DNA of 64,000 bases from Desulfobacterales bacterium (GCA_016342285.1 JAEINQ010000003.1:1-64000), one strand, 5' to 3'. Positions 32,168-41,089 are shown, counted from the stretch's first letter. Notes: a model not told the origin generated them from the letters alone. Translations and numbers: made by a program.

Positions 32168-33391
32168 TCACCGATCCGGTTTCAATTTCAGCTCACGGCC
32201 TATAATTTGGGTCACAAAGCGCTCACCAAAGGTCTCCCCGGCGACCAATGCGCCAATGCGGTCAAATATTTCAGATCGGCACCCCGCATTCTCAGCCGCT
32301 TTCAGGCAGTAATCATAGGCCTCCCGAACGTCCGCGCCGGTGATATCGTAACCATACCCTTCAACCAGCCACCGCAGTGCCGCCACCCCAGCCTCGACGG
32401 CAAAGCCGGGTTCGGTCTCAGCCATGTCCCGGGCCGCGCGGGTCAGGGTCCTGGGATCGCAGGGGGTGCGATTGGCCAGTTCAATGGCTCGATCATATAG
32501 CCCCACCGACTTGGCCGCGGCAAACCACTTGCCCTCGTTGCCCGGTGTGCCGGCAACCAGATCGTTTAGAATGTCCACAGGCTCTTTTTGGGGATATTTT
32601 TTGGCAATGGCGCGAAAGGTCGCCAGATTGGTGGTCTTCTGATTGGCCTCAATGCCGTAACGACGGTAGGCTTCCTCTGCCAGGCCGCTGGCCAGCAGGA
32701 TCTCTTCGCAGGCCTGGCTGATGATGCCATCGGGTTGGTTCAGCCCCCGGGAATCTTCGGCAAAACGGAGCGCTTCGGCCTTTTTTCCCATGGCCAGAAG
32801 GGCTTTCACCCCCCATTTCCGATCATGCCAGAACTTGTAAGACGCACCCTGGAGCAAGTCCATGATTTCAACATGTCGTCCGGCCGCATAAAGGGCGCTC
32901 AGGCAGGCCGCCGTCCCTTTGAAATAGCCCCGCAGTTCCGGGTCCGGGCTCAATGCCATGCGCACCACATCGATAAACTGGTCTGCCCAGTAGGAGGCGC
33001 GTTCGGCCGTGGCGCATAACTCACCCCAACAATCGGGAAGCAGCTCGATGTAGGGAATGTCATCGTCTTCCACCGCCTGCCAGAGGCGATCCAGCCATTT
33101 ATCCCGCAGCCGGTCCTCTGCCGGTGCCCGGGCAATGATGGGCACCAGAGACTCGATGGCGTGGTTGACCGCATTACCGATAGCCCCCGATGAGCTGTCC
33201 ACATGGGCGATGGCCGGCGAAATCTTTTCCAGAAACAACACGGCCCCCTCGCCGCCCAGAACCGGGTCGGTGCGGGCCGTTTTCTTGATCTCCGACACCG
33301 CTTCCTTGATCCGCTTGATCGCCGGCTGGTCGCGCCACCCAAAGGCGTGCCGCCTGAAACGGGCACGAAAGGCCCATGGCTGTTTGGTCAT
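32168..33391 (-). CDS. Unknown 407-aa helical protein, partner of the AlbA_2 protein
   Basis: A 407-aa soluble protein, almost wholly alpha-helical. It has paired-helix stretches that look like degenerate TPR or HEAT units ('WLDRLWQAVEDDDIPYIELLPDCWGELCA', 'SALYAAGRHVEIMDLLQG', 'KWGVKALLAMGKKAEALRFAEDS', 'ATFRAIAKKYPQKEPVDILNDLV', 'AAKSVGLYDRAIELANR'). No catalytic motif is visible. ATG 33391 follows GGGAGG and overlaps the stop of the AlbA_2 gene by 4 bp (33388-33391), so the two are translationally coupled. It is probably a scaffold or target-binding partner. No family name can be given. Confidence 0.8.
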   Translation of the reverse strand: MTKQPWAFRARFRRHAFGWRDQPAIKRIKEAVSEIKKTARTDPVLGGEGAVLFLEKISPAIAHVDSSSGAIGNAVNHAIESLVPIIARAPAEDRLRDKWLDRLWQAVEDDDIPYIELLPDCWGELCATAERASYWADQFIDVVRMALSPDPELRGYFKGTAACLSALYAAGRHVEIMDLLQGASYKFWHDRKWGVKALLAMGKKAEALRFAEDSRGLNQPDGIISQACEEILLASGLAEEAYRRYGIEANQKTTNLATFRAIAKKYPQKEPVDILNDLVAGTPGNEGKWFAAAKSVGLYDRAIELANRTPCDPRTLTRAARDMAETEPGFAVEAGVAALRWLVEGYGYDITGADVREAYDYCLKAAENAGCRSEIFDRIGALVAGETFGERFVTQIIGRELKLKPDR

Positions 33392-34773
33392 GGAACCTCC
33401 CAATGCCCCCCCCTGGCCGGGCCTACCCGGTGGAGTCGGCCTGACTTTTTAAGCTTAGAAATCTGCTTTTCCACAGCGCGAGTCGTCACATCAAGTTTGT
33501 CCGCCAACTCCGGAATTGTCGCAGCAGGCAATTCCCGCAGCAAGGCGATAATGTTCTCCTCGGTTTTCCCCGAACTTTTCCCCGAACTTTTCCCCGAACT
33601 TTTCCCCGACGGCCTTACCGCCGCTCGGTGAACTGTTGCAGTAAACAGACATCCGTCCCGGTTATCGGTAAAGTCGATCTCAGGCCAGGCTTCCAATGCT
33701 CGTTTGATGCCTGAACCCAATCCCCTGTAAGGCAAAAGTCCCTTTGCAATATAGGAAACTAAAATGGGATTGCGAATAATCGAGTTACCGGCCCGGATTT
33801 TTTCGACAGTCAGGTTGTCGGGTAGATGGCCGGGGCTGACAATTTCTATTCGATTATCGAAAATAAAAAGCCGAATGGCGGCGCTGACCAGGTAATCTCT
33901 GTGAATCAAGGCATTTACCAGTAGCTCTTCAAAGACCAGTGGCGGAATCTCGGGTACACCCGGAGCGTTCACGCCTCGCCCGGCTTGTATCTTATGAAGG
34001 TTTCGCAGGACAAAGCCCAGGGAATCGTTGAAAACTTTCTGCAACGGTCCGCCAAAGTCTTCGGTATCGACGTAATCCGAGACATGAATTTCATTACCGG
34101 GATAGCAAATTGCTTTGACGACGAACTGTGGCTTAATCCATTCCGGCCGTTCGGTAAACAGTAGTACCCCTGCAAGGTTCAATCTTCCGTCATCTACGGC
34201 CAAGTTCATGTTCTGTAGTAATTTTCGTAGCTCCTTTTTTTCACCCGGCATGTCGCGATTGTAGAACTCTTTTAAAAAATCCCGGAACCGCAACTTATCC
34301 AGTTTTTCCAGCCCGGCCCGGGTCGGCAGTTCGTCAGCGTGGAACTGGTCCGACATCTGGAACAGGCGGCGCAGTTCCTCCTTGGAATTGACCCGCCGTT
34401 TGTCCGAACCGCTCTTGAGCCATATCACCCCGTTGCGATCAAAGTACGGCTTGTCCATGCCCTTGGGGACGGTTACCACGATTACGATGCGGCCTTTTTC
34501 CACGGCCACATTTTCGGTCAGAGGTGAAATCGGGCTTCGCACATGCTGGCTGGCAGCATTGCTGATCAATTGGTTGATTCGGCCCACATCGGATAGGGCA
34601 ACACCGACCAACTCACCGGCATCGGTCACGCCGATAAGAATACGGCCACCGTCACTATTGGCAAAAGCCACCATTTCCGCGGCAAGCGCATCAACGTTTC
34701 TGATGTCTCGCTTTAATTGCAGGCGGCTGTCTTCACCTTTGGCGACAATCGCTTTGAGTTCGGATTTTTTCAT
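33388..34773 (-). CDS. AlbA_2 (Schlafen-like) domain protein with HATPase_c_4 and winged helix
   Basis: A 461-aa protein. Residues about 13-140 are the Schlafen AlbA_2 domain ('EDSRLQLKRDIRN', 'EMVAFANSDGGRILIGVTDAGELVGV', 'RNGVIWLKSGSDKRRV'). The middle is the COG2865 ATPase-like domain ('PLVFEELLVNALIHRDYLVSAAIRLFIFDNRIEIVSPG', 'RGLGSGIKRALEAWPEIDF'). A tandem S-G-K-S linker (residues about 390-405) then leads to a winged helix ('TIPELADKLDVTTRAVEKQISKLKKSGRLHRVG'). Related proteins are DNA-binding regulators or accessory defence factors. It overlaps the 33-codon ORF upstream and the 407-aa gene downstream by 4 bp each. Confidence 0.88.
   Translation of the reverse strand: MKKSELKAIVAKGEDSRLQLKRDIRNVDALAAEMVAFANSDGGRILIGVTDAGELVGVALSDVGRINQLISNAASQHVRSPISPLTENVAVEKGRIVIVVTVPKGMDKPYFDRNGVIWLKSGSDKRRVNSKEELRRLFQMSDQFHADELPTRAGLEKLDKLRFRDFLKEFYNRDMPGEKKELRKLLQNMNLAVDDGRLNLAGVLLFTERPEWIKPQFVVKAICYPGNEIHVSDYVDTEDFGGPLQKVFNDSLGFVLRNLHKIQAGRGVNAPGVPEIPPLVFEELLVNALIHRDYLVSAAIRLFIFDNRIEIVSPGHLPDNLTVEKIRAGNSIIRNPILVSYIAKGLLPYRGLGSGIKRALEAWPEIDFTDNRDGCLFTATVHRAAVRPSGKSSGKSSGKSSGKTEENIIALLRELPAATIPELADKLDVTTRAVEKQISKLKKSGRLHRVGPARGGHWEVP
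33565..33610. repeat. 12-bp tandem repeat inside the AlbA_2 gene
   Basis: About four copies of GAACTTTTCCCC in the plus strand, encoding the S-G-K-S repeats of the linker between the ATPase-like domain and the winged helix. Copy number can change in steps of four codons without breaking the frame. Confidence 0.85.
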
Positions 34774-34871
34774 ATTTTCGATAGGTTTATGCGCAGATCC
34801 ACACCATCACGGCCCATAGGAATCAACAACGCCTCGATCCTCTGCATGGCGCTCGACAGTTCGGCGTTCAT
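34770..34871 (-). CDS. Possible 33-aa bridging peptide between cimA and the AlbA_2 gene
   Basis: ATG 34871 overlaps the cimA stop by 4 bp, and the TGA 34770-34772 overlaps the AlbA_2 ATG at 34773 by 4 bp. The peptide (33 aa, 'MNAELSSAMQRIEALLIPM' then 'GRDGVDLRINLSKI') is amphipathic at its start. It may be a real small protein or only a means to carry ribosomes from cimA to the next gene. Two exact ATGA overlaps favour translation; conservation has not been tested. Confidence 0.4.
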   Translation of the reverse strand: MNAELSSAMQRIEALLIPMGRDGVDLRINLSKI

Positions 34872-36454
34872 GGCTGAATCGATTTGGACAATTTGTACTG
34901 GAAGCTGTCGGCCAGGGCCTGCCAACTGGCTTCAAGGACATCTTCTGACACGCCGACGGTGCTCCAGATCTCATCCTGGTCCCTGGATTCAATGAGGACC
35001 CTCACCCGGGCGGCGGTGCCTTCACGTCCGTCAATCACGCGAACTTTAAAATCGATCAGTTGCATCGATTTGAGCTCGGGATAAAAATTTTCCAGCACCT
35101 TGCGAAGGGCGTTGTCCAGGGCGCTTACCGGGCCACTGCCTTCGGCGGCCGTAATTTCTTCATGGTCTCCGACCGAAACCTTAATGGTGGCGTGGGCGGC
35201 GTTGGGCATATCTTTGCTCTTTTCGGTCGTAACGCGAAAGGTTTCAAGTTCAAACAAGGGATTGAACTGGCCTGCCAATTTTTCAAGAAGAATTTTTAAA
35301 GACCCTTCCGCCACATCGAACTGGTATCCATCCTGCTCCAACTGCTTTATCTCGTCAACAATCTTTCGGCTGTCAACGCCGTTTTCACCCAGAGACACAC
35401 CCAACTCTTTGGCCTTGAATTCAATGTTGCTTTTGCCGGACAAATCGGAAACCAATACGCGGCGCTTGTTCCCCACCACTTCCGGCTTCATGTGTTCATA
35501 GGCTTCGGGCATTTTCATGATGGCATTGACATGCATTCCCCCTTTGTGGGCGAATGCGCTCCGACCCACAAAGGGCCTTGAGTTAAGGGGAATCATATTC
35601 GCCGTCTCGCTGACAAAGCGCGACAGATTCTTTAATTTGGAAAGGTTTTCAAGGGGGATGCATGGGCGCGACATCTTGGTACAAAGCACCGGAATGGCTG
35701 ATGTGATGTCCATATTGCCGCATCTTTCACCATAGCCATTGATGGTTCCCTGCACCATCACGGCCCCGGCCCGAACGGCGGCAATGGCATTGGCCAGGGC
35801 CAGCCCGCAGTCGTTGTGGGTATGGATGCCGAGTTTTACCCGTTGGGACGTGTCCGGAAAGAGCTTCTGGCGAACGTCTTGGAAAATGGTTTCGACTTCA
35901 AAAGGAAGGGTTCCGCCGTTGGTGTCGCACAACACCAGAAAGTCGCCCCCCCCGGCCATGGCCGCCCTCAGGGTTTCCAGGGCATAGGGTTTGTTGCTTT
36001 TATACCCATCAAAAAAATGTTCAGCGTCAAAGATGACCTCGCGATCACGGGCCTTTAAAAACGCCACGCTCTCGGTGATCATGGCCAGGTTTTCATCCAG
36101 GGTGTTGCCCATGATCTGCTCCACATGCAAGGTCCAGCTTTTGCCGACAATGGCAGCAACCGGGGTCCGGGCCTCTATAACCGCCTTGATATTTTCATCT
36201 TTTTCAACGCGAACCCCCGGTTTTCGGGTCGACCCGAAAGCGGCCAACCGGGCCGTGTGAAAATGTTCATTCCTGGCCAATTCAAAAAATGCCATGTCCC
36301 GAGGATTCGATCCCGCAAAACCGCCTTCAATGTAGTGAATGCCGATATCATCGAGCCTTTTGGCAATTTTGAGTTTTTCTCTGGGGGAAAAATTAATGTT
36401 TTCGCCCTGGGTACCGTCTCGAAAGGTGGTGTCGTAGATCAAAGTCGGTTCCAT
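34868..36454 (-). CDS. cimA: Citramalate synthase
   Basis: A 528-aa citramalate synthase, making (R)-citramalate from pyruvate and acetyl-CoA, the first step of the threonine-independent isoleucine pathway. 'LIYDTTFRDGTQGENINFSPREKLKIAKRLDDIG' is the catalytic start, 'LGIHTHNDCGLALANAIAAVRAGA' holds the metal-binding H-x-H, and 'GTINGYGERCGNMD' the G-x-G-E-R-x-G-N motif. The C-terminal 'LLELETFRV'-like and 'VRVLIESRDQDEIWSTVGVSEDVLEASWQAL' segment is the allosteric LeuA dimer domain. ATG 36454 follows AGGAG; an upstream in-frame start at 36499 has no site. An isoleucine-rich leader and terminator lie upstream. Confidence 0.95.
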   Translation of the reverse strand: MEPTLIYDTTFRDGTQGENINFSPREKLKIAKRLDDIGIHYIEGGFAGSNPRDMAFFELARNEHFHTARLAAFGSTRKPGVRVEKDENIKAVIEARTPVAAIVGKSWTLHVEQIMGNTLDENLAMITESVAFLKARDREVIFDAEHFFDGYKSNKPYALETLRAAMAGGGDFLVLCDTNGGTLPFEVETIFQDVRQKLFPDTSQRVKLGIHTHNDCGLALANAIAAVRAGAVMVQGTINGYGERCGNMDITSAIPVLCTKMSRPCIPLENLSKLKNLSRFVSETANMIPLNSRPFVGRSAFAHKGGMHVNAIMKMPEAYEHMKPEVVGNKRRVLVSDLSGKSNIEFKAKELGVSLGENGVDSRKIVDEIKQLEQDGYQFDVAEGSLKILLEKLAGQFNPLFELETFRVTTEKSKDMPNAAHATIKVSVGDHEEITAAEGSGPVSALDNALRKVLENFYPELKSMQLIDFKVRVIDGREGTAARVRVLIESRDQDEIWSTVGVSEDVLEASWQALADSFQYKLSKSIQP

Positions 36455-36519
36455 TCCATTCTCTCCTGTTTTTGCACGGTTTACGTCCACGATCGTCAAG
36501 CCGCAGCATTTGGCTGGGA

Positions 36520-36563
36520 CAAAAAAAAATCCGCTACCTGCCTTTTTTCGGCGGGCAACGGAT
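36520..36563 (-). terminator. Attenuator terminator in the cimA leader
   Basis: On the minus strand a strong hairpin has arms ATCCGTTGCCCGCC (36563-36550) and GGCAGGTAGCGGAT (36542-36529) around GAAAAAA. A run of nine T follows (plus-strand A9 at 36521-36529). It lies about 65 bp upstream of the cimA start and 30 bp after the leader-peptide stop, the standard layout of amino-acid attenuation. Confidence 0.85.
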
Positions 36564-36593
36564 CGGATAGTTTAAGCTTTTGCTACTTAGGAC

Positions 36594-36689
36594 TTAAATC
36601 CCTATCTCCCCCTGTGCCCCGCGGCAGATAATAATAGCTGCCACGAGGATAATAATAAGACCAATTATGGGGGTAAGCGCCTGGATCAT
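36594..36689 (-). CDS. Isoleucine-rich leader peptide of cimA
   Basis: A 31-codon ORF reading 'MIQALTPIIGLIIILVAAII' then 'ICRGAQGEIGI'. Ten of 31 residues are Ile and several more are Leu or Val, with the codon run ATT-ATT-ATC twice. The pattern resembles the ilvGMEDA leader of enterics. When charged tRNA-Ile is scarce, a ribosome stalled on the Ile codons should prevent the terminator at 36520-36563 from forming and let cimA be read. The peptide could in principle be a tiny membrane protein, but the following terminator argues for a leader. Confidence 0.8.
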   Translation of the reverse strand: MIQALTPIIGLIIILVAAIIICRGAQGEIGI

Positions 36690-36790
36690 CTTTTAACAGC
36701 CTCTGCTCATTTCCTTTTCAAATAGACACAGACGCACCGTTAGTCAAGCTCTTTTTTGAGCAAGCCGGCCCCATTGCTTGCACAACGCAC

Positions 36791-36850
36791 GGCTACGTCT
36801 CCATTGTGGCCTACCAGGCCCGGGGGTATGCGTTTTTGCCCATGGATTGA
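36791..36850 (+). pseudogene. DsrE-gene 3' fragment (duplicate of 38491-38553)
   Basis: Codons 'GYVSIVAYQARGYAFLPMD' and the stop match the last residues of the intact DsrE gene at 38074-38553 ('GYISIVAYQARGYSFLPMD'). The likeness goes on for about ten bases past both stops. The rest of the gene is missing. Confidence 0.85.
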
Positions 36851-37140
36851 CCGGAAAGATCGGACATCAAGTCTCCGTTTGACCTTACTCTCCGAATTTG
36901 CTAAACTTTTGGATTCCCAAACCATCAGGTGTCCGGTATCCGGATGCCTGCCATAATGCAATAAACTGGGCCGGATGCGGGTGAATTTCTCTGGACAAGG
37001 CCCTGGTGCGGGTCTTGCCCTCCCCCAAACGTTGCCTGCGCAACCGGGCAAAGAAGGCATGGACAGAGGCGGGCCGCATTGACCGGGATCGGTTAAAAAA
37101 CGAGACGATCCTGTTTCGCCGTATACACAAAGGAGAGCGC

Positions 37141-37710
37141 GTGAAGACATTGATGAACCTGGTCGGACGATTATTCTACTGGGTAACCGGCTGGCATTTC
37201 GAGCCGCTGCCGTCGTACGTTGGCAAAAAGCACGTGATCATCGGCTTTCCCCACACCGGCAACATGGACACGGTGCGGGCCTTTACCGGCTTTCGCATCG
37301 CCCGGCTCACCGGCCACGTCATGATCAAAAAGAAGTGGTTCTTCTGGCCCATGGGCTGGTTTCTCACCCTAATCGGCGGGATACCGGTCGATCGCAAGGC
37401 CGCCACCGGTCTGGTCAGCCAGATGGCCGACGTCTTTGCCCGACGCGACTCGTTCTACCTGGCCATCGTGCCCGAAGGCACCCGCTCGAAGGTGCACACC
37501 ATCAAGACCGGCTTCTGGCACATCGCCAGGGCAGCCGACGTCTCCATTATCTGCTGGTACCTGGACAACGCCAACAAGGTCACCCGCTGGCTGGGCGAAT
37601 TCACGCCCGGAGACAACATCAAAGAGGATCTGCTCGCCATCCACAGCCTCTATGCCGAGGCCGGATACAGTTTCCCCCTGGATGTTGAAACGCTTGAGGC
37701 CCGCTCCTGA
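37141..37710 (+). CDS. PlsC-like 1-acyl-glycerol-3-phosphate acyltransferase
   Basis: A 189-aa acyltransferase. 'IIGFPHTGNMDTVRAF' contains the catalytic H-x4-D motif, 'WFLTLIGGIPVDRKAATGLV' the second block, and 'YLAIVPEGTRSKVHTIKTGFWHIA' the P-E-G-T-R motif and its continuation. It transfers acyl groups to phospholipid precursors or related acceptors at the inner membrane. The start is the GTG at 37141 behind AAGGAG; the frame upstream is intergenic. A broken second copy with the same leader is at 53671. Confidence 0.9.
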   Translation: MKTLMNLVGRLFYWVTGWHFEPLPSYVGKKHVIIGFPHTGNMDTVRAFTGFRIARLTGHVMIKKKWFFWPMGWFLTLIGGIPVDRKAATGLVSQMADVFARRDSFYLAIVPEGTRSKVHTIKTGFWHIARAADVSIICWYLDNANKVTRWLGEFTPGDNIKEDLLAIHSLYAEAGYSFPLDVETLEARS

Positions 37711-38073
37711 TTGCCTGTGGATAAACATCGCCTATTTATTATCAACCGCTGACCGACGCTGACCCTGGGCAAGAGGGTGTTTCTTTTTATTGAGATCGCC
37801 CCACGGGTCAACCCCTTTGGCCCGGCCAAGTCGGCCGGGCAAAAAAGTCTGCGTTGTCGGCGCGTGTCCGCGGTTAATCAAACGGATATGCCGCCGAACC
37901 ATGCCATGGCGGTCTCCTTTTCCATGCCCATCCATCACCGGGAACGCCTGCGCTCCTGGCGTCTTCCGGCGGCTTGACCTGCCATGGAGTCGACCCTTAT
38001 GATGGGGGTATCATCGCCCAACCGCATAAACCGACGGGTTTGGCGCTGAACACACCTGGAAAAGGAGATCACC
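37711..38073. other. Gene-free stretch
   Basis: A 363-bp spacer between the acyltransferase and DsrE genes. No gene, repeat or clear promoter is recognised; AAAGGAG just before 38074 is the ribosome site of the next gene. Confidence 0.4.
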
Positions 38074-38553
38074 ATGAAACCGATCGTAATGACGCTCTTT
38101 CTTTTACTGCCTTCCATGCTATTGGCCGGCACCCCGGACAACAAACCGGCCCTGGCTGATCTGACGACGGTCAAAATCATTTGTGATGTCAACGTGGGAG
38201 CGGCCAAACTGCTCCTGCGACGCCTTGAGCTAATCGATGAAACGTACAGCCAACTGCTCGATGCAGGGGTCATCCCGGTGGTTGTGGTCGCGTTTCGAGG
38301 CGGTGCCAGTCGTTATGTCACCCAGGGAAATAAATACGTCGAGGCAAAAGATGCCGGAACAAAAAGGGAAATTCAGGGATGGATCAACCAGTTCAGCCAA
38401 CACGGGTTCCGGTTGGAGCAGTGTGCCATCGCGGCCAGGGCACAGAAGGTGGACCCGGCCGATTTTATGCCGGTTGTCACCGTCGTTCAAAACGGCTACA
38501 TCTCCATTGTGGCCTACCAGGCCCGGGGGTATTCGTTTTTGCCCATGGATTGA
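38074..38553 (+). CDS. Exported DsrE-family protein
   Basis: A 159-aa protein with a signal peptide ('MKPIVMTLFLLLPSMLLAG') and a DsrE/DsrF-like domain: 'TVKIICDVNVGAAKLLLRRLELIDETYSQLLDAGVIPVVVVAFRGGASRYV', 'EIQGWINQFSQHGFRLEQCAIAARAQKVDPADFMPVVTVVQNGYISIVAYQARGY' split over the usual helices. Cys147-type positions in the family carry sulfur; here a cysteine is seen in 'IICDV' and one in 'LEQCAIA'. Exported DsrE proteins occur widely in sulfur-metabolising bacteria and their role is unproven. ATG 38074 follows AAAGGAG. Its 3' end is duplicated at 36791. Confidence 0.87.
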   Translation: MKPIVMTLFLLLPSMLLAGTPDNKPALADLTTVKIICDVNVGAAKLLLRRLELIDETYSQLLDAGVIPVVVVAFRGGASRYVTQGNKYVEAKDAGTKREIQGWINQFSQHGFRLEQCAIAARAQKVDPADFMPVVTVVQNGYISIVAYQARGYSFLPMD

Positions 38554-38680
38554 CCGGAAAGCAATCGGACCAAGTTTCTATTTGCCTTTTTTTCCTGTCT
38601 TTCCGGGTTTCTATCATGGGATCAGGGGAACCTCTCAATGCCGGATTTTGATCAGCGCATCCCACGACCGACAGTTCGTC

Positions 38681-41059
38681 TCAACCCTGGCCGACCGTAT
38701 CGTGGATAATCGCATCCAATGTCTCATGCAATATCTTAATGGCGTAGGGTTTGGCCAATGCCCCTGAAAAACCGTATTTCGTGTAATTTTTCATCACCGG
38801 ATCATCGGGATATCCGCTGCAAACAATGACTTTGGCCTGAGGGTTGATTTTCAATAAGGTTTTGACGGCGTCCTCACCTCCCAAGCCGCCCTTCACGCTC
38901 AGATCCAAAAGAACCGCATCAAAGGGTTCATGGGATCGGATTGATGCCCGGTAAACCCTGATCGCCTCAGCGCCATCTTTGGCCGTCTCGACGGCATATC
39001 CCATTCCCACCAGGGTCTCCCTGGACAGGTCCCTGATCACTTCTTCATCGTCCATGACAAGAATCTTGCCTTTGCGATCTGTTGGATATGAAGGCTTGAC
39101 ACCCATACCCGGATCAACTCTGACATGGCCTTTTTCATCTGCGGGGAGATAGATCGAAAAGGTTGAACCGTTACCGACACTGGACTGAACATCGATGGTA
39201 CCGTTATGCTTTTTTATAATGGAGTAGGCGGTCGTCAGGCCCAGACCAATTCCTTTCTGGGCTCCCATCTCTTTTGTAGAAAAGTAAGGATCGTAGATCT
39301 TCAGGAGATGCTCTTCGGAAACGCCGACACCCTGGTCCTGTATGGAAATCTTTACATAATCGCCTTCCGACAGGAGCAGGTTCTGGTCGGCGTTTTCAGA
39401 AGAGATTGCCAGGTTGTCGACCGTTACGGTAACCGTGCCGCCGCCAGGCATGGACTCGGCTGCGTTGACGATGATATTTTGAAAGGCATGCGACATCTGC
39501 CCCTCGTCGAACTTAAGCCGCCGGATGCCCTGCGGGCATGAGAATTTCAGTTTGGCGGCGGTTTGCTCGATTACCTGGTTGGCCACGGTTTCGATGAGAA
39601 CGTCAATGGCACCCTCTCTTCTGACCGGTGCCCCGCCCTGTGAAAAGGTGATCAGCTGCTTGGTCAGTTTCTTGGCTCGCCGAGACGCGTCCTGCGCTTC
39701 CTGCAATGACATGTAGGCACTGTCTTCGGGGTTCAGTTCAAACTCCGCAAGGGAGATATATCCGGTAATCATCATCAACAGATTGTTAAAATCATGGGCA
39801 ATGCCGCCGGCCAGAATCCCCAGAGATTCCAGCTTTCTGGCGTTCAGGAGTTCTTCTTCCAGTTTTTTCTGTTCAGTGATATTTCGATTAATCATCATCG
39901 CCGAGATAGACCCGTCTTCATGGAAAATCGGGGAGCCTGACACATGATATGTGCATCCGTTTTTCGGGCTGACGATTTCGATTTCGCCATGTTCGCCCTG
40001 CTGCACACGATCCTGAATGCACCATGTACATTTCCGATCCAGTCCATACAAGACCTGGTAGCAGTTCATGCTGGAAGCATTGAGCCCTACCCGTTTGCTC
40101 ATGGCCGGATTGATGTATTCGATGATAAAATCGGATGAGCAAATATAGACTTCATTGTTGGTCGCATCCATCATGGATCGATATTTCTGCTCGCTCTGGA
40201 CAACATGCTGCATCGCATCCTCAAGGGCTTTTGTTCTTTCGGCGACGAGCTTTTCCAGCGACTTGCTGTATTCTTCCAGTTTGCTTCTGGATTGTTTCAG
40301 ATCCGAGGTCATTTCGTTGAAGGCATCGGCCAAATCGCCTATTTCATCATTTGTGTTGACCTCAACCCGGGTGTCCAGGTCTCCTTTTCGAATTTTTTCA
40401 ATCAGCCGGTGGAGTTTCTCCACCGGATTGCTGAGCGTAACGGAAAACGGCACCACAATCAGCACCGTAAGCAATAAGACCGGCACCATGGTCAGCAGCA
40501 AATGGCGATAGACCAGTTGCATGCGTTGTTCCAGGGATTGATAGGAGAGGACATAGACGACGGATACGACATGCCCCAGGGAGACCTCCGTGATCGGAAC
40601 CACGATTTCCGTAACCGCCTTGTGTTCAAAGCCCCGGTTGAGGCTGACGATCACCTCGCTTTTCAGCATCTCCAGTGTCCGCGGATCCCGGATAAATCGC
40701 GCTTTTTTCTCAAAATACTTGCCCTGGGTGAGTTCGCCCTGCTCGAACAGGATTTTTCCGTTGATGCCGACAAGCTGCGTATGGACGATATCCGTATCCT
40801 TGCTCAGGATGTCGTGCATCTTTGTTTTAAACAGGTTGAAGGAGTTTTGCGTCAGATGCGTGTAATACTCGATATAGGCGTCATAAATGGTCGGTGCGCT
40901 GAATTCGCTGAAAACCATGCCTTCATGCAGCATTTCCGTTGTCAGTTGGCGGCGCTCCGCGCGCAGAAAAACAAGCACATACAACGCAAAGGAGACAAAT
41001 ACGACCGTGAAGCCGAACGCGCTTATTTTCAGCATCAACCGGTTGATTTTAAACTTCAT
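38681..41059 (-). CDS. Hybrid sensor histidine kinase with HAMP and PAS domains
   Basis: A 792-aa sensor with two membrane helices (about 11-32 and 190-215) flanking a periplasmic region. It continues with HAMP ('NPVEKLHRLIEKIRKGDLDTRV'), a coiled coil, and a PAS domain that includes a C-x-x-C pair ('DRKCTWC'). The kinase core has His422 ('GGIAHDFNNLLMMITG') and an HATPase with 'QDQGVGVSEEHLLKIYDPYFSTK'. A C-terminal receiver has Asp719 ('AVLLDLSVKGG'). It starts 30 bp after the stop of a solute-binding protein gene on the same strand. That neighbour may deliver the signal to its periplasmic domain. Confidence 0.93.
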   Translation of the reverse strand: MKFKINRLMLKISAFGFTVVFVSFALYVLVFLRAERRQLTTEMLHEGMVFSEFSAPTIYDAYIEYYTHLTQNSFNLFKTKMHDILSKDTDIVHTQLVGINGKILFEQGELTQGKYFEKKARFIRDPRTLEMLKSEVIVSLNRGFEHKAVTEIVVPITEVSLGHVVSVVYVLSYQSLEQRMQLVYRHLLLTMVPVLLLTVLIVVPFSVTLSNPVEKLHRLIEKIRKGDLDTRVEVNTNDEIGDLADAFNEMTSDLKQSRSKLEEYSKSLEKLVAERTKALEDAMQHVVQSEQKYRSMMDATNNEVYICSSDFIIEYINPAMSKRVGLNASSMNCYQVLYGLDRKCTWCIQDRVQQGEHGEIEIVSPKNGCTYHVSGSPIFHEDGSISAMMINRNITEQKKLEEELLNARKLESLGILAGGIAHDFNNLLMMITGYISLAEFELNPEDSAYMSLQEAQDASRRAKKLTKQLITFSQGGAPVRREGAIDVLIETVANQVIEQTAAKLKFSCPQGIRRLKFDEGQMSHAFQNIIVNAAESMPGGGTVTVTVDNLAISSENADQNLLLSEGDYVKISIQDQGVGVSEEHLLKIYDPYFSTKEMGAQKGIGLGLTTAYSIIKKHNGTIDVQSSVGNGSTFSIYLPADEKGHVRVDPGMGVKPSYPTDRKGKILVMDDEEVIRDLSRETLVGMGYAVETAKDGAEAIRVYRASIRSHEPFDAVLLDLSVKGGLGGEDAVKTLLKINPQAKVIVCSGYPDDPVMKNYTKYGFSGALAKPYAIKILHETLDAIIHDTVGQG

Positions 41060-41089
41060 GTTCTGTGTCCAGTGTCTGCCGAAAGACGA

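Noticed and set aside
36594-36689. The Ile-rich ORF before cimA as a stand-alone membrane protein
   Set aside because: Possible by hydrophobicity, but its position before a hairpin with a T-run and an isoleucine-pathway gene fits a leader peptide better.
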